The notes beneath the pieces were generated by a model. It worked only from the letters and a program-made list of their open reading frames with translations, was not told the origin of the DNA and did not search any database. Below, one piece after another: positions 1-8,475 of a stretch of 64,000 nt of DNA (position 1 is the first letter of the stretch; every line of letters starts with the position of its first letter). The stretch comes from Chitinophaga sancti (GTDB lineage Bacteria > Bacteroidota > Bacteroidia > Chitinophagales > Chitinophagaceae), in contig NZ_CP139972.1 in NCBI RefSeq assembly GCF_034424315.1, positions 8,192,501-8,256,500 of the forward strand, given 5' to 3'. Both the position numbers and the translations under genes were made by a program.

Positions 1-262
1 GCAGGAATGGCTGGGAAAGCTGGAGGCTGAGGGTAGCCTGGTTAGTCATGGCAACCGTCTCCGACCAGAGGGCACTGTTATCAAGGCGGGTAAGGTAGTG
101 ACTGATGGCCCTTACCCGGATATCAAAGAATCTATAGGAGGTTTCGTCATTGTGAAGGCGGCAGACCTGGCAGCAGCTACTGAGATCGGTAAAAACTGCC
201 CAGTCTTAAATGCACCATGGAATGGTTCTGTAGAAGTTCGTATGCTAATGAAAGAAGCTTAA
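1..262 (+). CDS. DGPF/YciI-type protein, 3' end only
   Basis: This is the C-terminal part (about 86 codons, reading frame starting at base 2) of a YCII-related/DGPF domain protein. The window edge cuts off the N-terminus. The visible sequence has the VVTDGPYPDIKESIGGF segment, which is the DGPF-like signature followed by the glycine turn typical of the family, and the usual NAPWNGSVEVR tail. Members are small ferredoxin-fold proteins of unclear biochemical role. The stop codon overlaps the start of the next gene as TAATG, so translation of the sigma factor is probably coupled to it. DGPF genes next to ECF42 sigma factors are an established pairing, which supports both calls. Confidence 0.88.
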   Translation, partial: QEWLGKLEAEGSLVSHGNRLRPEGTVIKAGKVVTDGPYPDIKESIGGFVIVKAADLAAATEIGKNCPVLNAPWNGSVEVRMLMKEA

Positions 263-1482
263 TGGAAGATCAGGAACTGCTCCCATATTTATTCAGGACA
301 GAGTACAGGAAGATGATTGCTGTACTCTGTCAGCTTTTTGGTATTGCGCACATCGAAACTGCGGAAGACATTGTGAGTGATACCTTTCTTTCTGCCACTG
401 AATTGTGGAGTCAGCAGGGTATTCCCCCCAATCCCACTGCATGGTTATATACTGTAGCAAAGCGCAGGACCCTGAACCTAATAAAAAGGGATCAGTTATT
501 TGCGAAGAAGATAAGTCCGGAGATCAAAAAAAACAGCAGTGATATGACAGAAATGGATATCGATCTCTCTGATCAGCGTATTCATGATAGTCAGCTGGCA
601 ATGATCTTTACGGTGTGTAATCCTGGTATTCCCGAGGAAGCGCAGGTAGCGCTGGCATTGAACCTGCTTTGCGGATTTGGTGCGCAGGAAATAGCGGATG
701 CGTTCCTGACGAATAAGGATGTCATTTACAAGCGCCTGCAAAGGGCAAAGGACAAGCTGAAAGCAGATCAGATACCGATAATCCCTCCTTCCGCCGGAGC
801 TGTCAATAGCCGTTTGGATACGGTATTGACTACTTTATACCTGTTATTCAGCGAGGGGTATTATTCTACATCACAGGATACAACCCTGCGAAAAGACCTT
901 TGCCTGGAGGCGATGCGCCTGTGTTATTTATTAGTCTCACATCCGCCTACGGCTTTGCCTGCCGTCCATGCCTTGTTGTCACTCATGTGTTTTCATGCAT
1001 CGCGGTTTGAGGCGAGGGCCGATCAGCAGGGGGGAATGATCTTATATGAGGATCAGGATACGAAGCTGTGGGATCAGGACCTGATAGCGAAGGGAACCTA
1101 TTATCTGAATGAGGGTGCGCAGGGAGGTGTGTTGACCAAGTATCACCTGGAAGCGGGTATTGCTTACTGGCATACGCATAAGGAGGATAGCAGGGAGAAG
1201 TGGGAGCAGATCTTACATTTATACGATCAGCTGGTGGTATTGGAGTCTTCTCCGATGGCAGCGCTGAACAGGATTTTGGCATTGTCGAAAGTAATGGGCA
1301 ATGCAGCAGCGATTGAAGCTGCTGCATTGTTGTCATTAAAAGATAATCATTTTTATTATGCCTTGTTAGGGCATTTGTATACTCCGCTGGATCGCACCCA
1401 GGCCATGGTACATTTCCGGAAAGCCTTGTCACTGGCGGTGACTGTGGCCGATAAGGATACTATCAGAAAGAAGATGCTGTAG
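262..1482 (+). CDS. ECF42-type RNA polymerase sigma factor with TPR-like C-terminus
   Basis: A 406-residue sigma-70 family protein. Region 2 lies at about residues 10-75 (FRTEYRKMIAVLC, EDIVSDTFL, PTAWLYTVAKRR) and region 4 at about 110-165 (FGAQEIADAF, VIYKRLQRAKDKL). The long C-terminal half (about 190-400) is helical and TPR-like, as in the ECF42 group, which is regulated through this extension rather than by a classical anti-sigma factor. I chose the ATG at 262 over a frame start at 217 because conserved sequence begins there and it overlaps the stop of the DGPF gene. The last 54 bases overlap the 3' end of the convergent phosphatase gene. The function is likely control of the DGPF genes and possibly a stress response; that role is inference. 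Confidence 0.9.
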   Translation: MEDQELLPYLFRTEYRKMIAVLCQLFGIAHIETAEDIVSDTFLSATELWSQQGIPPNPTAWLYTVAKRRTLNLIKRDQLFAKKISPEIKKNSSDMTEMDIDLSDQRIHDSQLAMIFTVCNPGIPEEAQVALALNLLCGFGAQEIADAFLTNKDVIYKRLQRAKDKLKADQIPIIPPSAGAVNSRLDTVLTTLYLLFSEGYYSTSQDTTLRKDLCLEAMRLCYLLVSHPPTALPAVHALLSLMCFHASRFEARADQQGGMILYEDQDTKLWDQDLIAKGTYYLNEGAQGGVLTKYHLEAGIAYWHTHKEDSREKWEQILHLYDQLVVLESSPMAALNRILALSKVMGNAAAIEAAALLSLKDNHFYYALLGHLYTPLDRTQAMVHFRKALSLAVTVADKDTIRKKML

Positions 1483-2466
1483 TTGTGTGATCCTGGCCGG
1501 TGTATGCAGCGACTTTCTCAGATCTGCTAATGTGAGTGTACCGGACCTGCTTTTGTACAGGAATGTTTTGAACGGAAACTCATGCAGGTGGTCCTTGTGG
1601 GTAATAGCAAAGAGGTCCAGTTGCGCTTTCATTTGCGTAAGCGAAAGATCCAGGAGTGCCAGGTAAGATTTCTTTTCATGCAGAAATTCCTGTACAGCTG
1701 GAGATGCTTTGTAAGCACGGCCTGCTATTTCTTTGTGAATAGCGCTGATCTCCATGTTATCCCAATCCTTACTTTTCAATACGGGCAACTGCCATTCAGC
1801 AATTTGTGCTTTCCAGTGATCCTGTGTTACTTTTACCTGGTGGATAATGAAACCTGGCAGTTCGATGGCGGTCAGGTAGCCTCCATGGCAGGCACCGGTA
1901 TCGATGCCGTAGGTGTTGTTTACAATACGGGGAAGATCGCCGCTAACGGAATGGCCGTAGATGACAGGTTTCTTGCCTGTATAGTGGTCAGTCCAGTGTG
2001 CTTTGACCGGGTTTTCCAGTTCCGTATGCTGATTTGAATATTTCTTTTCCAGGTGTCTTTCGCCTGAAGTTGTTCCACTCAGTATATCCTGTCTCTGTTC
2101 ATGCAATGGCAGATCATGTTCCATCGCTGCATGTACAATGATGGCTTCATCTGTTTCATAATAATAAGGCAGTGTCATAGCCCAGGCCAGGAATTGGGGA
2201 TATTCGTTTCCCATCTGTACTTTCACTATTTCCTGTGCGTAATTCAGTACGCCCTGCAGGTGTTTTCGTTCATGGTTACCCATGAGTGTAATTGTATTGG
2301 GCCGATCCATGAAGTATTTCCATACTTCTCTTGATTTATTGCCACGGTCTACGAGGTCACCCACTGAGATCAGGAGGTCTTCATCCCGGAGACCGGTTTT
2401 TTCCAGTAGGGTCAACAGCTCATGGTAGCAGCCGTGGATATCCCCCACAACTATTGTTCGTTTCAT
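1429..2466 (-). CDS. calcineurin-like metallophosphoesterase (serine/threonine phosphatase type)
   Basis: A 345-residue soluble protein with the phosphatase metal-binding motifs in order: GDIHG (residues 8-12), GDLVDRG (36-42) and GNHE (63-66), then a later GHS segment. The order and spacing match PPP-type bacterial phosphatases and symmetrical diadenosine tetraphosphatases. The substrate (phosphoprotein or Ap4A) cannot be decided from sequence. About 130 C-terminal residues lie beyond the catalytic fold and have no recognised domain. The 3' end overlaps the sigma factor gene by 54 bases in convergent orientation. It is transcribed alone, divergent from the secreted hydrolase at 2533. Confidence 0.85.
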   Translation of the reverse strand: MKRTIVVGDIHGCYHELLTLLEKTGLRDEDLLISVGDLVDRGNKSREVWKYFMDRPNTITLMGNHERKHLQGVLNYAQEIVKVQMGNEYPQFLAWAMTLPYYYETDEAIIVHAAMEHDLPLHEQRQDILSGTTSGERHLEKKYSNQHTELENPVKAHWTDHYTGKKPVIYGHSVSGDLPRIVNNTYGIDTGACHGGYLTAIELPGFIIHQVKVTQDHWKAQIAEWQLPVLKSKDWDNMEISAIHKEIAGRAYKASPAVQEFLHEKKSYLALLDLSLTQMKAQLDLFAITHKDHLHEFPFKTFLYKSRSGTLTLADLRKSLHTPARITQLQHLLSDSILIGHSHRQ

Positions 2467-2532
2467 AACACAATATTATTTATGAATAGCGAAGTCTTTC
2501 TGCGCATTTGTTATTTTGCAGGATAACTTTTT

Positions 2533-3465
2533 ATGTTAATGAGATTTTTATTTTTTCTATTGTTGGTGTGCACCGGTGGAGCGAAGGCCCAAATCATTGT
2601 ATCTCACGCATTTGGAGATAGTACTAAGCCGGCAGTGATATTTATGCATGGTGGCCCTGGCAGTAATGCCATTAATTTTGAATCGACTACTGCTGCAAGA
2701 CTGGCTGTTCAGGGATTTTACGTGATCACTTATGACAGGAGGGGGGAAGGCCGTTCTGTAGATCCGACGGCGAAATATACGTTCCAGCAATCTTACGATG
2801 ACCTGAACAATATTTATAAGCAATATCAAATTAAAAGCGCCACCCTGATCGGGTTTAGTTTCGGGGGAATTGTAGCCACGGGTTATGCCGATAAATATCC
2901 GGAACAGGTAGATGCGTTGGTTCTTGTAAGTGCTCTTGTAAATCTGCAGGAGACCTATCGCACGATTATCGCTTCCTGTAGAAAAATATATGCAGCGAAA
3001 AATGATGCGGCCGGTTTAAAAGACCTGGACAATTTAGAAAAACTGGATCGCGCTTCTATTGAATTCAGGAGAGGATGTTTTAAACAGGCTTCAAAAAACG
3101 GCTTCTTTGCTACTCCTAACAGGAGCCCGGATGCACAGGCGATTTATCAAAAACTGGATGCAGATACCCTTTACCAGTATTATGCAAATCTGAACAATGA
3201 TATGCCCAGCAATGAATTCTGGAAACATGAGAAGTATTCTACTATCAATAACCTGCCTGTCATAGAAAAGATTGTAAAAGGGGGAATTCCTGTGTATGCA
3301 ATGTATGGAAAGGACGATGGATTGTATTCTCCGGAGCAGGTCAACAGCTTAAAGGCTGTGATCGGAACTAATCATATCCTGTATATGAGAGATGCAGCGC
3401 ATTATTTATACAATGACCAGCAAGTGCATTTCCTTTCAGGTATGCGGGCATTTTTATACTATTAA
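2533..3465 (+). CDS. secreted alpha/beta hydrolase
   Basis: A 310-residue alpha/beta-hydrolase fold protein with an N-terminal signal peptide (residues 1-20, ending AKAQ). It has the oxyanion-hole motif HGGPGSN (about 39-45), the nucleophile elbow GFSFGG with Ser109, a late acidic loop GKDDG and the catalytic His290 in AAHYLY. The HGGPG form is typical of proline iminopeptidase-like and related serine hydrolases, but substrate specificity cannot be told. It is probably periplasmic. It stands alone between the phosphatase on the opposite strand and exonuclease III 114 bases downstream. Confidence 0.85.
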   Translation: MLMRFLFFLLLVCTGGAKAQIIVSHAFGDSTKPAVIFMHGGPGSNAINFESTTAARLAVQGFYVITYDRRGEGRSVDPTAKYTFQQSYDDLNNIYKQYQIKSATLIGFSFGGIVATGYADKYPEQVDALVLVSALVNLQETYRTIIASCRKIYAAKNDAAGLKDLDNLEKLDRASIEFRRGCFKQASKNGFFATPNRSPDAQAIYQKLDADTLYQYYANLNNDMPSNEFWKHEKYSTINNLPVIEKIVKGGIPVYAMYGKDDGLYSPEQVNSLKAVIGTNHILYMRDAAHYLYNDQQVHFLSGMRAFLYY

Positions 3466-3579
3466 TTACCTTTGCGGATATGGAGATGTCGCAGCGTCAA
3501 CGGATTTTGTTATGTTACATTGCTGCATGTCTCATTCAGTCATTATCAGATATAAAAAAGCCATCAGAAAAATAAGAAA

Positions 3580-4353
3580 ATGAAAATAGCTACTTATAAT
3601 GTGAATGGCGTAAATGGCCATCTGGCAGTATTGCTCCGCTGGTTAAAAGAAACCGCCCCTGATGTGGCATGCCTGCAGGAACTGAAAGCCCCACAGGAAA
3701 AGTTCCCCGAAGAGGCGATTCTCGAAGCCGGGTACACTGCTATCTGGCATGGGCAAAAGAGTTGGAACGGAGTGGCTATCCTGTCACGCATCGGCAAACC
3801 GGAAGAAGTGAGAAGGGCACTACCCGGCGATCCTGAAGATCTGCATAGCCGGTATATAGAAGCTGTGATCAATGGCATCACCATTGCCTGTTTATATTTG
3901 CCAAACGGTAACCCGGCTCCGGGTCCAAAGTATGAATATAAATTAGCCTGGTTTAAACGCCTGCATGCACATGCACAGGAATTGATGGCCAGTGGCAAAC
4001 CTGTCATTATCCTGGGTGATTACAATGTAATCCCTACTGAAAAAGATGTGTACAAACCTGCCAGTTGGGTGAATGATGCGCTTTTTCTGCCGCAGACCCG
4101 TGAAGCATTTGAGGAACTGAAGGCACAGGGCTGGACGGACGCTATGCGAAAAATGTATCCTGATGAAACGATCTATACTTTTTATGACTATTTCCGCAAT
4201 GCCTATGGCAGAAATGCGGGATTAAGGATAGATCATTTTCTGGTAAGTCCGGATATAGAGAAACGATTGATTGCCGGAGGGGTAGATAAGGAAGTGAGAG
4301 GATGGGAGAAGACGAGTGATCACTGCCCGGTATGGATTACGATAAAAGACTAG
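3580..4353 (+). CDS. xth: exodeoxyribonuclease III (AP endonuclease)
   Basis: A 257-residue protein of the exonuclease III/AP endonuclease family, which cleaves 5' of abasic sites in base-excision repair and removes 3'-blocking groups. Visible active-site motifs are NVNG (N7-G10), QEL with Glu34, YLPNG, GDYN (general base and metal site), RIDHFL, and the closing SDHCPVW with the catalytic Asp-His. The length fits the family (E. coli enzyme 268). It begins a four-gene series with gaps of 12, 12 and 9 bases, so it is probably the first gene of an operon with two paralogous membrane proteins and a monooxygenase-like protein. Confidence 0.93.
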   Translation: MKIATYNVNGVNGHLAVLLRWLKETAPDVACLQELKAPQEKFPEEAILEAGYTAIWHGQKSWNGVAILSRIGKPEEVRRALPGDPEDLHSRYIEAVINGITIACLYLPNGNPAPGPKYEYKLAWFKRLHAHAQELMASGKPVIILGDYNVIPTEKDVYKPASWVNDALFLPQTREAFEELKAQGWTDAMRKMYPDETIYTFYDYFRNAYGRNAGLRIDHFLVSPDIEKRLIAGGVDKEVRGWEKTSDHCPVWITIKD

Positions 4354-4365
4354 TATTTTTGGCTT

Positions 4366-4905
4366 ATGAATTTGAAATCCTTATTACCTTTTGAGCGTTA
4401 TACCCTGGTGACTACACTGAAAGAGGAGGAGGTGATGCGGAGACTGGAAGCAAATGTATCGCCTAAAAAAAGTATTTCTCTACTGGTGGTATCCCGTTAT
4501 GGACCGAAAAAGGATCCGGCTGATAAACCTTATACGGGTGCTATAACTGGACCCTGTTTTGAAATAATGCGGGTGATCAATTATAGGAACTCCTTTCTGC
4601 CAATTGTAAAAGGAGAGGTTATTCATTTCCTGGGGAAGACAGAGATAAAAGTAAAGAGCAGTCCGCATATAGCGGTGCTGGTATTTTCGGCCTTCTGGAT
4701 GTCTGTGGTGTTGCTTATATGTGTGGCCATGTTGCTGGCAGCTATCGGTGATCATTCAGCGAAATTTGATCCGGCAGGATTAACACCATTTGGCATGCTG
4801 GTATTCGGCAGTTTATTGTTCACAATTCCTTACAAAATAGAGGCGAAGAAGACAAAGCAATTCCTGTTGGATTTGCTGGATAGTGAAGAAGTAAAAGAAG
4901 CATAA
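4366..4905 (+). CDS. membrane protein of unknown function (paralogue 1)
   Basis: A 179-residue protein not matched to a named family. The N-terminal half is soluble and carries FEIMRVINYRNSFLPIVKG, a pattern also visible in diverged form in the gene at 5248. The C-terminal half has two hydrophobic segments (about 105-127 and 137-155) and a short charged tail. Both paralogues start with a similar ~20-residue LPFE segment and share the central G-x-I/F-x-P layout followed by paired membrane helices, so they probably arose by duplication. It lies 12 bases after xth and 12 bases before the monooxygenase gene and is probably co-transcribed. Confidence 0.75.
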   Translation: MNLKSLLPFERYTLVTTLKEEEVMRRLEANVSPKKSISLLVVSRYGPKKDPADKPYTGAITGPCFEIMRVINYRNSFLPIVKGEVIHFLGKTEIKVKSSPHIAVLVFSAFWMSVVLLICVAMLLAAIGDHSAKFDPAGLTPFGMLVFGSLLFTIPYKIEAKKTKQFLLDLLDSEEVKEA

Positions 4906-4917
4906 AACAAAAATAAC

Positions 4918-5238
4918 ATGATAGCCCTTACACCAGCACCTCCTTACTACGCAGTAATTTTTACATCTTTAAGAACTGATGTAGAGGATGGTTACAAAGA
5001 TACCGCTACCCTGATGGTAGAACTGGCAAAGACGCAACCGGGATACCTGGGCGTAGAATCAGCAAGAGATGGGGTGGGAATTACCGTTTCTTATTGGAAA
5101 AGCCTGGAAGCAATCCGTAACTGGAAGCAACAGGCAGATCATATCATTGCGCAGCAACTGGGAAGGGAAAAGTGGTATGCACAGTATAAAACCCGGATTT
5201 GCCTGGTAGAAAGAGATTATGGTTTTGAAAAAGAATAA
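4918..5238 (+). CDS. antibiotic biosynthesis monooxygenase (ABM) domain protein
   Basis: A 106-residue single-domain protein of the ABM ferredoxin-fold superfamily. Typical features are YYAVIFTSLRT at the start, the PGYLGVESARD strand-turn, ITVSYWKSLEAIRNWKQ and the ending with WYAQYKTRICLVERDY. Relatives act as small cofactor-free monooxygenases or as haem-degrading or sensing proteins, but many have no known substrate. It lies between two paralogous membrane protein genes with gaps of 12 and 9 bases, so a shared task with them is plausible but unproven. Confidence 0.85.
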   Translation: MIALTPAPPYYAVIFTSLRTDVEDGYKDTATLMVELAKTQPGYLGVESARDGVGITVSYWKSLEAIRNWKQQADHIIAQQLGREKWYAQYKTRICLVERDYGFEKE

Positions 5239-5247
5239 TGAATTATT

Positions 5248-5739
5248 ATGAATATTAAATCCGAGTATACGCTAAGTACCCGATTACCTTTTGAAGAAAT
5301 AATAGAGCGGCTGTCAGATATCAGTGATCCATCTATCCCCGCCAGCAAGGCATTCTGGGGTGTGAAGAACCTGAATGGTAAACCTTTTGGCGGTCGGATA
5401 AATGAAGAAGGTTTTGATATCTTCAAAACTTACTACCGGATGAATTTACATTCATCGGTAATGAAGGGGAAATTTGATCGTTACCCGGGCCGGACAGAAA
5501 TTCACATCACCTCGGAGCTGCCTAAAATGACAATGATTGCATTTGGCCTGGCCGTTGGTATCGTGTTAATTCCGGGTTTGTTCATTCCCTATATGGCAAG
5601 CCCTTTCCTCTTTAAGGTTGTAGGATTATTATGGCTGCTATGGGCATTCAATGCTGTAACACGTAAATTTCGTATGGAGAGTATGGCAGTTGAGGAGCTG
5701 CTTAAGCACATGCTGGAAGCACAAAGATTAGATGACTAG
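5248..5739 (+). CDS. membrane protein of unknown function (paralogue 2)
   Basis: A 163-residue protein related in layout to the product of 4366. It has a similar N-terminal region (RLPFEEIIERL), a central FDIFKTYYRMNLHSSVMKG segment matching the FEIMRVINYRNSFLPIVKG region of the paralogue, and two hydrophobic segments (about 95-113 and 117-135) near the C-terminus. It follows the monooxygenase-like gene by 9 bases and is the last gene of the presumed operon. No domain is recognised. Confidence 0.72.
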   Translation: MNIKSEYTLSTRLPFEEIIERLSDISDPSIPASKAFWGVKNLNGKPFGGRINEEGFDIFKTYYRMNLHSSVMKGKFDRYPGRTEIHITSELPKMTMIAFGLAVGIVLIPGLFIPYMASPFLFKVVGLLWLLWAFNAVTRKFRMESMAVEELLKHMLEAQRLDD

Positions 5740-5813
5740 CCATATAACTATATGAGTGGTGAGGAAGCCTTGATATTAGTACTTAATTTGGTTGTATAAA
5801 CTATAACTATACT

Positions 5814-6791
5814 ATGAAGGTCTTATTGCTGCTTTCCTACCTGACAGGCTTTTCTTTGTTTTGTACCGCGCAGGCGCCTTTGCCTGCAAAAAACCTGAGT
5901 ATTTTTGGAAGGGGTATGTATCCCGGAGATGATACCACCTATGCATTGCTGCAGGATGCGGGATTCAATACCGTAATGTTATCCAGCTTTTATATTCATG
6001 CAGATGGCGATCTGTATTCCGGCGATGATAGCAAACATCCAATTATTCATGATGGTAAATGGGTAGGGGATACTGCCTATCTGCGCCGTGTAGCCGGCCT
6101 GAAAAAAACAGCGAGGATTGAAATCCTGCTGGAAGGCAGGTGGTATAATCAACCACCCAACACTTTCGACTTTATGAGAGATTGGGTAGATGCTACAAAG
6201 CAGGTACCGGGTGTGGTGACCGGCACCGGTGAGGAGGGTACCTTGTTTAAGATCTGCAAAGTATTGAAAGAAGTAGTAGGTGCAGATGCATTTTGTATCG
6301 ATGATGAATCTGTATATGATACTCATTCTGTGATTGAGATGAGCAAAATTGCGGCGCGCTTAAAAATGCACATGACCCTGTGTCCTTTCAGGATAAATGA
6401 TTTCTGGAAAACGGTGCTGCAAAATACAGATCCGAAAGTGGTAGATGCTATCTACCTGCAATGCTATGACGGAGGAACGAGAGCGAATCCAGGCATCTGG
6501 AAAGCGGCCATGGGTGCGGTACAACCGGTATACCCGATCTTTATGTGCAGGGGCTCATTTAGTACCTGCGAAAGTTCACATAATAGTAAGACGGTAGACG
6601 AGATAAAGAATGAAATGAGGCGCTTCAAGGTAGATTATCCGCAGATGAGCGGGGCGAGTATCTGGCAGATGGCGGATGTGAAGAATTTTGTGAAGATGAA
6701 CTGCGCCGTGACAGATCCTGCTTCGGGTTCAGCAAAGACGGTGAAAGAGTTTTTAGCACAGATAAAAGAAAGCCTTTCAACAGGTCTTTAA
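5814..6791 (+). CDS. secreted protein of unknown function, possibly TIM-barrel
   Basis: A 325-residue protein with a cleavable signal peptide (about residues 1-19, ending CTAQ). The body alternates hydrophobic strands and helices, with recurring acidic ends (ILLEGRWY, DAFCIDDES, MTLCPFR, AIYLQCYDGG, YPIFMCRG), as in glycosidase-like TIM barrels. The D-D-E in FCIDDES resembles a GH18-like strand-4 acidic cluster, but I could not assign a family. No catalytic claim is made. It stands alone, 74 bases after the previous operon, and is followed by a strong bidirectional terminator. Confidence 0.7.
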   Translation: MKVLLLLSYLTGFSLFCTAQAPLPAKNLSIFGRGMYPGDDTTYALLQDAGFNTVMLSSFYIHADGDLYSGDDSKHPIIHDGKWVGDTAYLRRVAGLKKTARIEILLEGRWYNQPPNTFDFMRDWVDATKQVPGVVTGTGEEGTLFKICKVLKEVVGADAFCIDDESVYDTHSVIEMSKIAARLKMHMTLCPFRINDFWKTVLQNTDPKVVDAIYLQCYDGGTRANPGIWKAAMGAVQPVYPIFMCRGSFSTCESSHNSKTVDEIKNEMRRFKVDYPQMSGASIWQMADVKNFVKMNCAVTDPASGSAKTVKEFLAQIKESLSTGL

Positions 6792-6821
6792 ATTGGCCGG
6801 TGACGGCAGGGGAAAATATAG

Positions 6822-6854
6822 AAGCGGCCGGTTGCGTAAAACAACCGGCCGCTT
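6822..6854. terminator. bidirectional terminator hairpin
   Basis: Perfect 13-bp arms (AAGCGGCCGGTTG at 6822-6834 and its complement at 6842-6854) around a 7-base loop, between two convergent genes whose stop codons end at 6791 and start at 6859. A T-rich stretch follows on the + side. It probably serves both genes. Confidence 0.85.
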
Positions 6855-6858
6855 TAGT

Positions 6859-8070
6859 TTAGTTCAGGGGGATTCCAAACCAAGTCCATTTCTTCTCATA
6901 GAACATCCCTTTCCGCTTTGACTTGCTCTTACCGAAGTAAGTTGTCAGCCATTCCTGCTCCTGCTTCAATCTTGGCATTACCTCATTCACTCCCTTTTGT
7001 AACTGCCCAATGCTTGCAGTCATATCCGGATTAGGGTTTTGTATCTGTGAGATCTTCTCCTTTGCTTTATTAAAACGGGTCTCGACACCATCCAGCATCG
7101 CCTGAATCTCAGGATCCGTTTTCATTGGTGTAAACTGCTGGTTCCTGTAATTAATATATGCGTTCAGGTCATTAACACCAATGTTATAATCATTCGCCGC
7201 ACTATTATACAGGTTGACCATCTTATTCAGGCGCTCATTTTCTTTCTCTCTTCTATCATTTTCGAGGTCCACTTTGATGTGTTGAAGCCTGTCGAACGAC
7301 ATTGAATTTTTCACGCCATTCACTTCAATTCTTCTGGCAGCAGCCATTAACTGATCTGTTTTACTCAGCCGCTCATAGGCGATGATGCTATCTTTATAAC
7401 TGAAGTATGGCTTTGATTTATTCACCTGTACTTTGCCATCATAGAATTCCTGGCTGCTAACAGGATACTCCAGGAACTGCCACATAAAGTCAAATGGCAT
7501 ATGGGATTTAATCAGGTTAGCCGGTATTGTTTTAAAATAGAAGTTATTGATCTTTTTGTAAAACTTACCACCGTTCACATAGCCGGAACCCCAGGTAGGA
7601 TCGAACATATACCAGGTGCTGTCTACCCGTGTAGCACACCATGCATGGGGAATATAATCGGTAAACCCATTTTGTTTGGTAAAGCCTTCTACTACATAAG
7701 ATTTAATACCAGCTTTCAGGCAGATGTCATTAAAGAGGTTGGCGTAGTTCTCGCAAATCCCTTTTCTGGTCAATAATGGTTTGTTGATCTTATCAGCGGA
7801 GCTTTCATAAAAGTTAATGGCGAACATATTCGGCAGGTCGTAAGCAATATTTGTTGCCACCCAGATAAAAATCCCTCTTACCCTGTCTTTTTCTGCCGGG
7901 AAAGTGCTGGTCATATACCGGGCAATTCCATCCGTAGTTTTTGTCATTGAGTCAGGGATGAGGAGTGCCTTTTTATCAATAGTTGCAAATTCGTTCACGG
8001 CAGGGGAGGCTTTTTGTGCCTGGGTTCCCAACACTGCCAGCAAGAGCATAAGGATGATAGCGTGTCTCAT
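6859..8070 (-). CDS. secreted transglutaminase-like cysteine protein
   Basis: A 403-residue protein with a signal peptide (MRHAIILMLLLAVLGTQAQ). The transglutaminase-like domain shows the Cys-His-Asp triad: the cysteine in KGICENYANLF, the histidine in IPHAWCATR and the aspartate in WYMFDPTWGSG. Such domains in bacterial secreted proteins are usually peptidases or isopeptidases, not cross-linkers. The C-terminal third is charged and helical (coiled-coil-like, ending SKSKRKGMFYEKK). I moved the start from 8157 to 8070 because the signal peptide begins there. It is convergent with the unknown secreted protein and probably acts in the periplasm. Confidence 0.85.
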   Translation of the reverse strand: MRHAIILMLLLAVLGTQAQKASPAVNEFATIDKKALLIPDSMTKTTDGIARYMTSTFPAEKDRVRGIFIWVATNIAYDLPNMFAINFYESSADKINKPLLTRKGICENYANLFNDICLKAGIKSYVVEGFTKQNGFTDYIPHAWCATRVDSTWYMFDPTWGSGYVNGGKFYKKINNFYFKTIPANLIKSHMPFDFMWQFLEYPVSSQEFYDGKVQVNKSKPYFSYKDSIIAYERLSKTDQLMAAARRIEVNGVKNSMSFDRLQHIKVDLENDRREKENERLNKMVNLYNSAANDYNIGVNDLNAYINYRNQQFTPMKTDPEIQAMLDGVETRFNKAKEKISQIQNPNPDMTASIGQLQKGVNEVMPRLKQEQEWLTTYFGKSKSKRKGMFYEKKWTWFGIPLN

Positions 8071-8475
8071 AATTACAGAAATAGTCGTCAAAGTTATGTT
8101 CAATGAGATGAATAAACATATATAATTATCCATTTTATAAACAGGGGGGCCTTCCATAAAACAGATAAATTTCCGGAAAATGGAAAGGAATGGACCGTGT
8201 TGGTTTTGTATTTAATTGATTTGCAATAAGTTGGTATCTAGTCTTGGCATTGGCATCCAATTGGCAATATACTATACAGAGAATGAGAGATAATCAAACC
8301 TTTTCCAATTGGAACAAACCGGGGTTCTTCCGGACCCTGGGAAATTGTTCCACCAGATGACAAACGACGAAGCTAAAGCCTTACATAATTCATGCTGACT
8401 TTTTGGGGGAATGCAAAGAGGAGGGAGCGAGAGCTTCCTCCATCTTTTTTTAATCACCTTTTAAGGCAAGAAAAT
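8071..8475. other. 405-base intergenic region
   Basis: No convincing gene. It holds a + strand stretch open for about 34 codons (about 8290-8398, LFQLEQTGVLPDPGKLF and HQMTNDEAKALHNSC) that reads like protein but has no start codon or recognised match, and a terminator-like hairpin at 8420-8451 listed separately. The motif AATTGGCAAT occurs near 8259 and again near 8562. Confidence 0.5.
8420..8451 (+). terminator. orphan terminator-like hairpin
   Basis: A 9-bp stem (GGAGGGAGC at 8420-8428 pairing with GCTTCCTCC at 8433-8441, one G-U) with a 4-base loop, then a run of seven T at 8445-8451. It points along the + strand but no + strand gene ends before it; the nearest upstream + gene ended at 6791 and already has its own terminator. 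It may end a short untranslated RNA or be left over from a lost gene. Confidence 0.5.

Noticed and set aside
983..1432. 149-residue - strand frame opposite the sigma factor gene
   Set aside because: It lies entirely antisense to a well-supported gene, with low-complexity, cysteine- and proline-rich composition and no recognised family.
8290..8398. Possible catalase C-terminal relic (PDPGKLFHQMTNDEAK)
   Set aside because: Only a short vague similarity to catalase tails; no other catalase segment is found nearby.
8272..8457. 61-residue - strand frame in the intergenic region
   Set aside because: No family match and its end overlaps the terminator-like hairpin; the protein-like + strand stretch in the same place is also without start codon.
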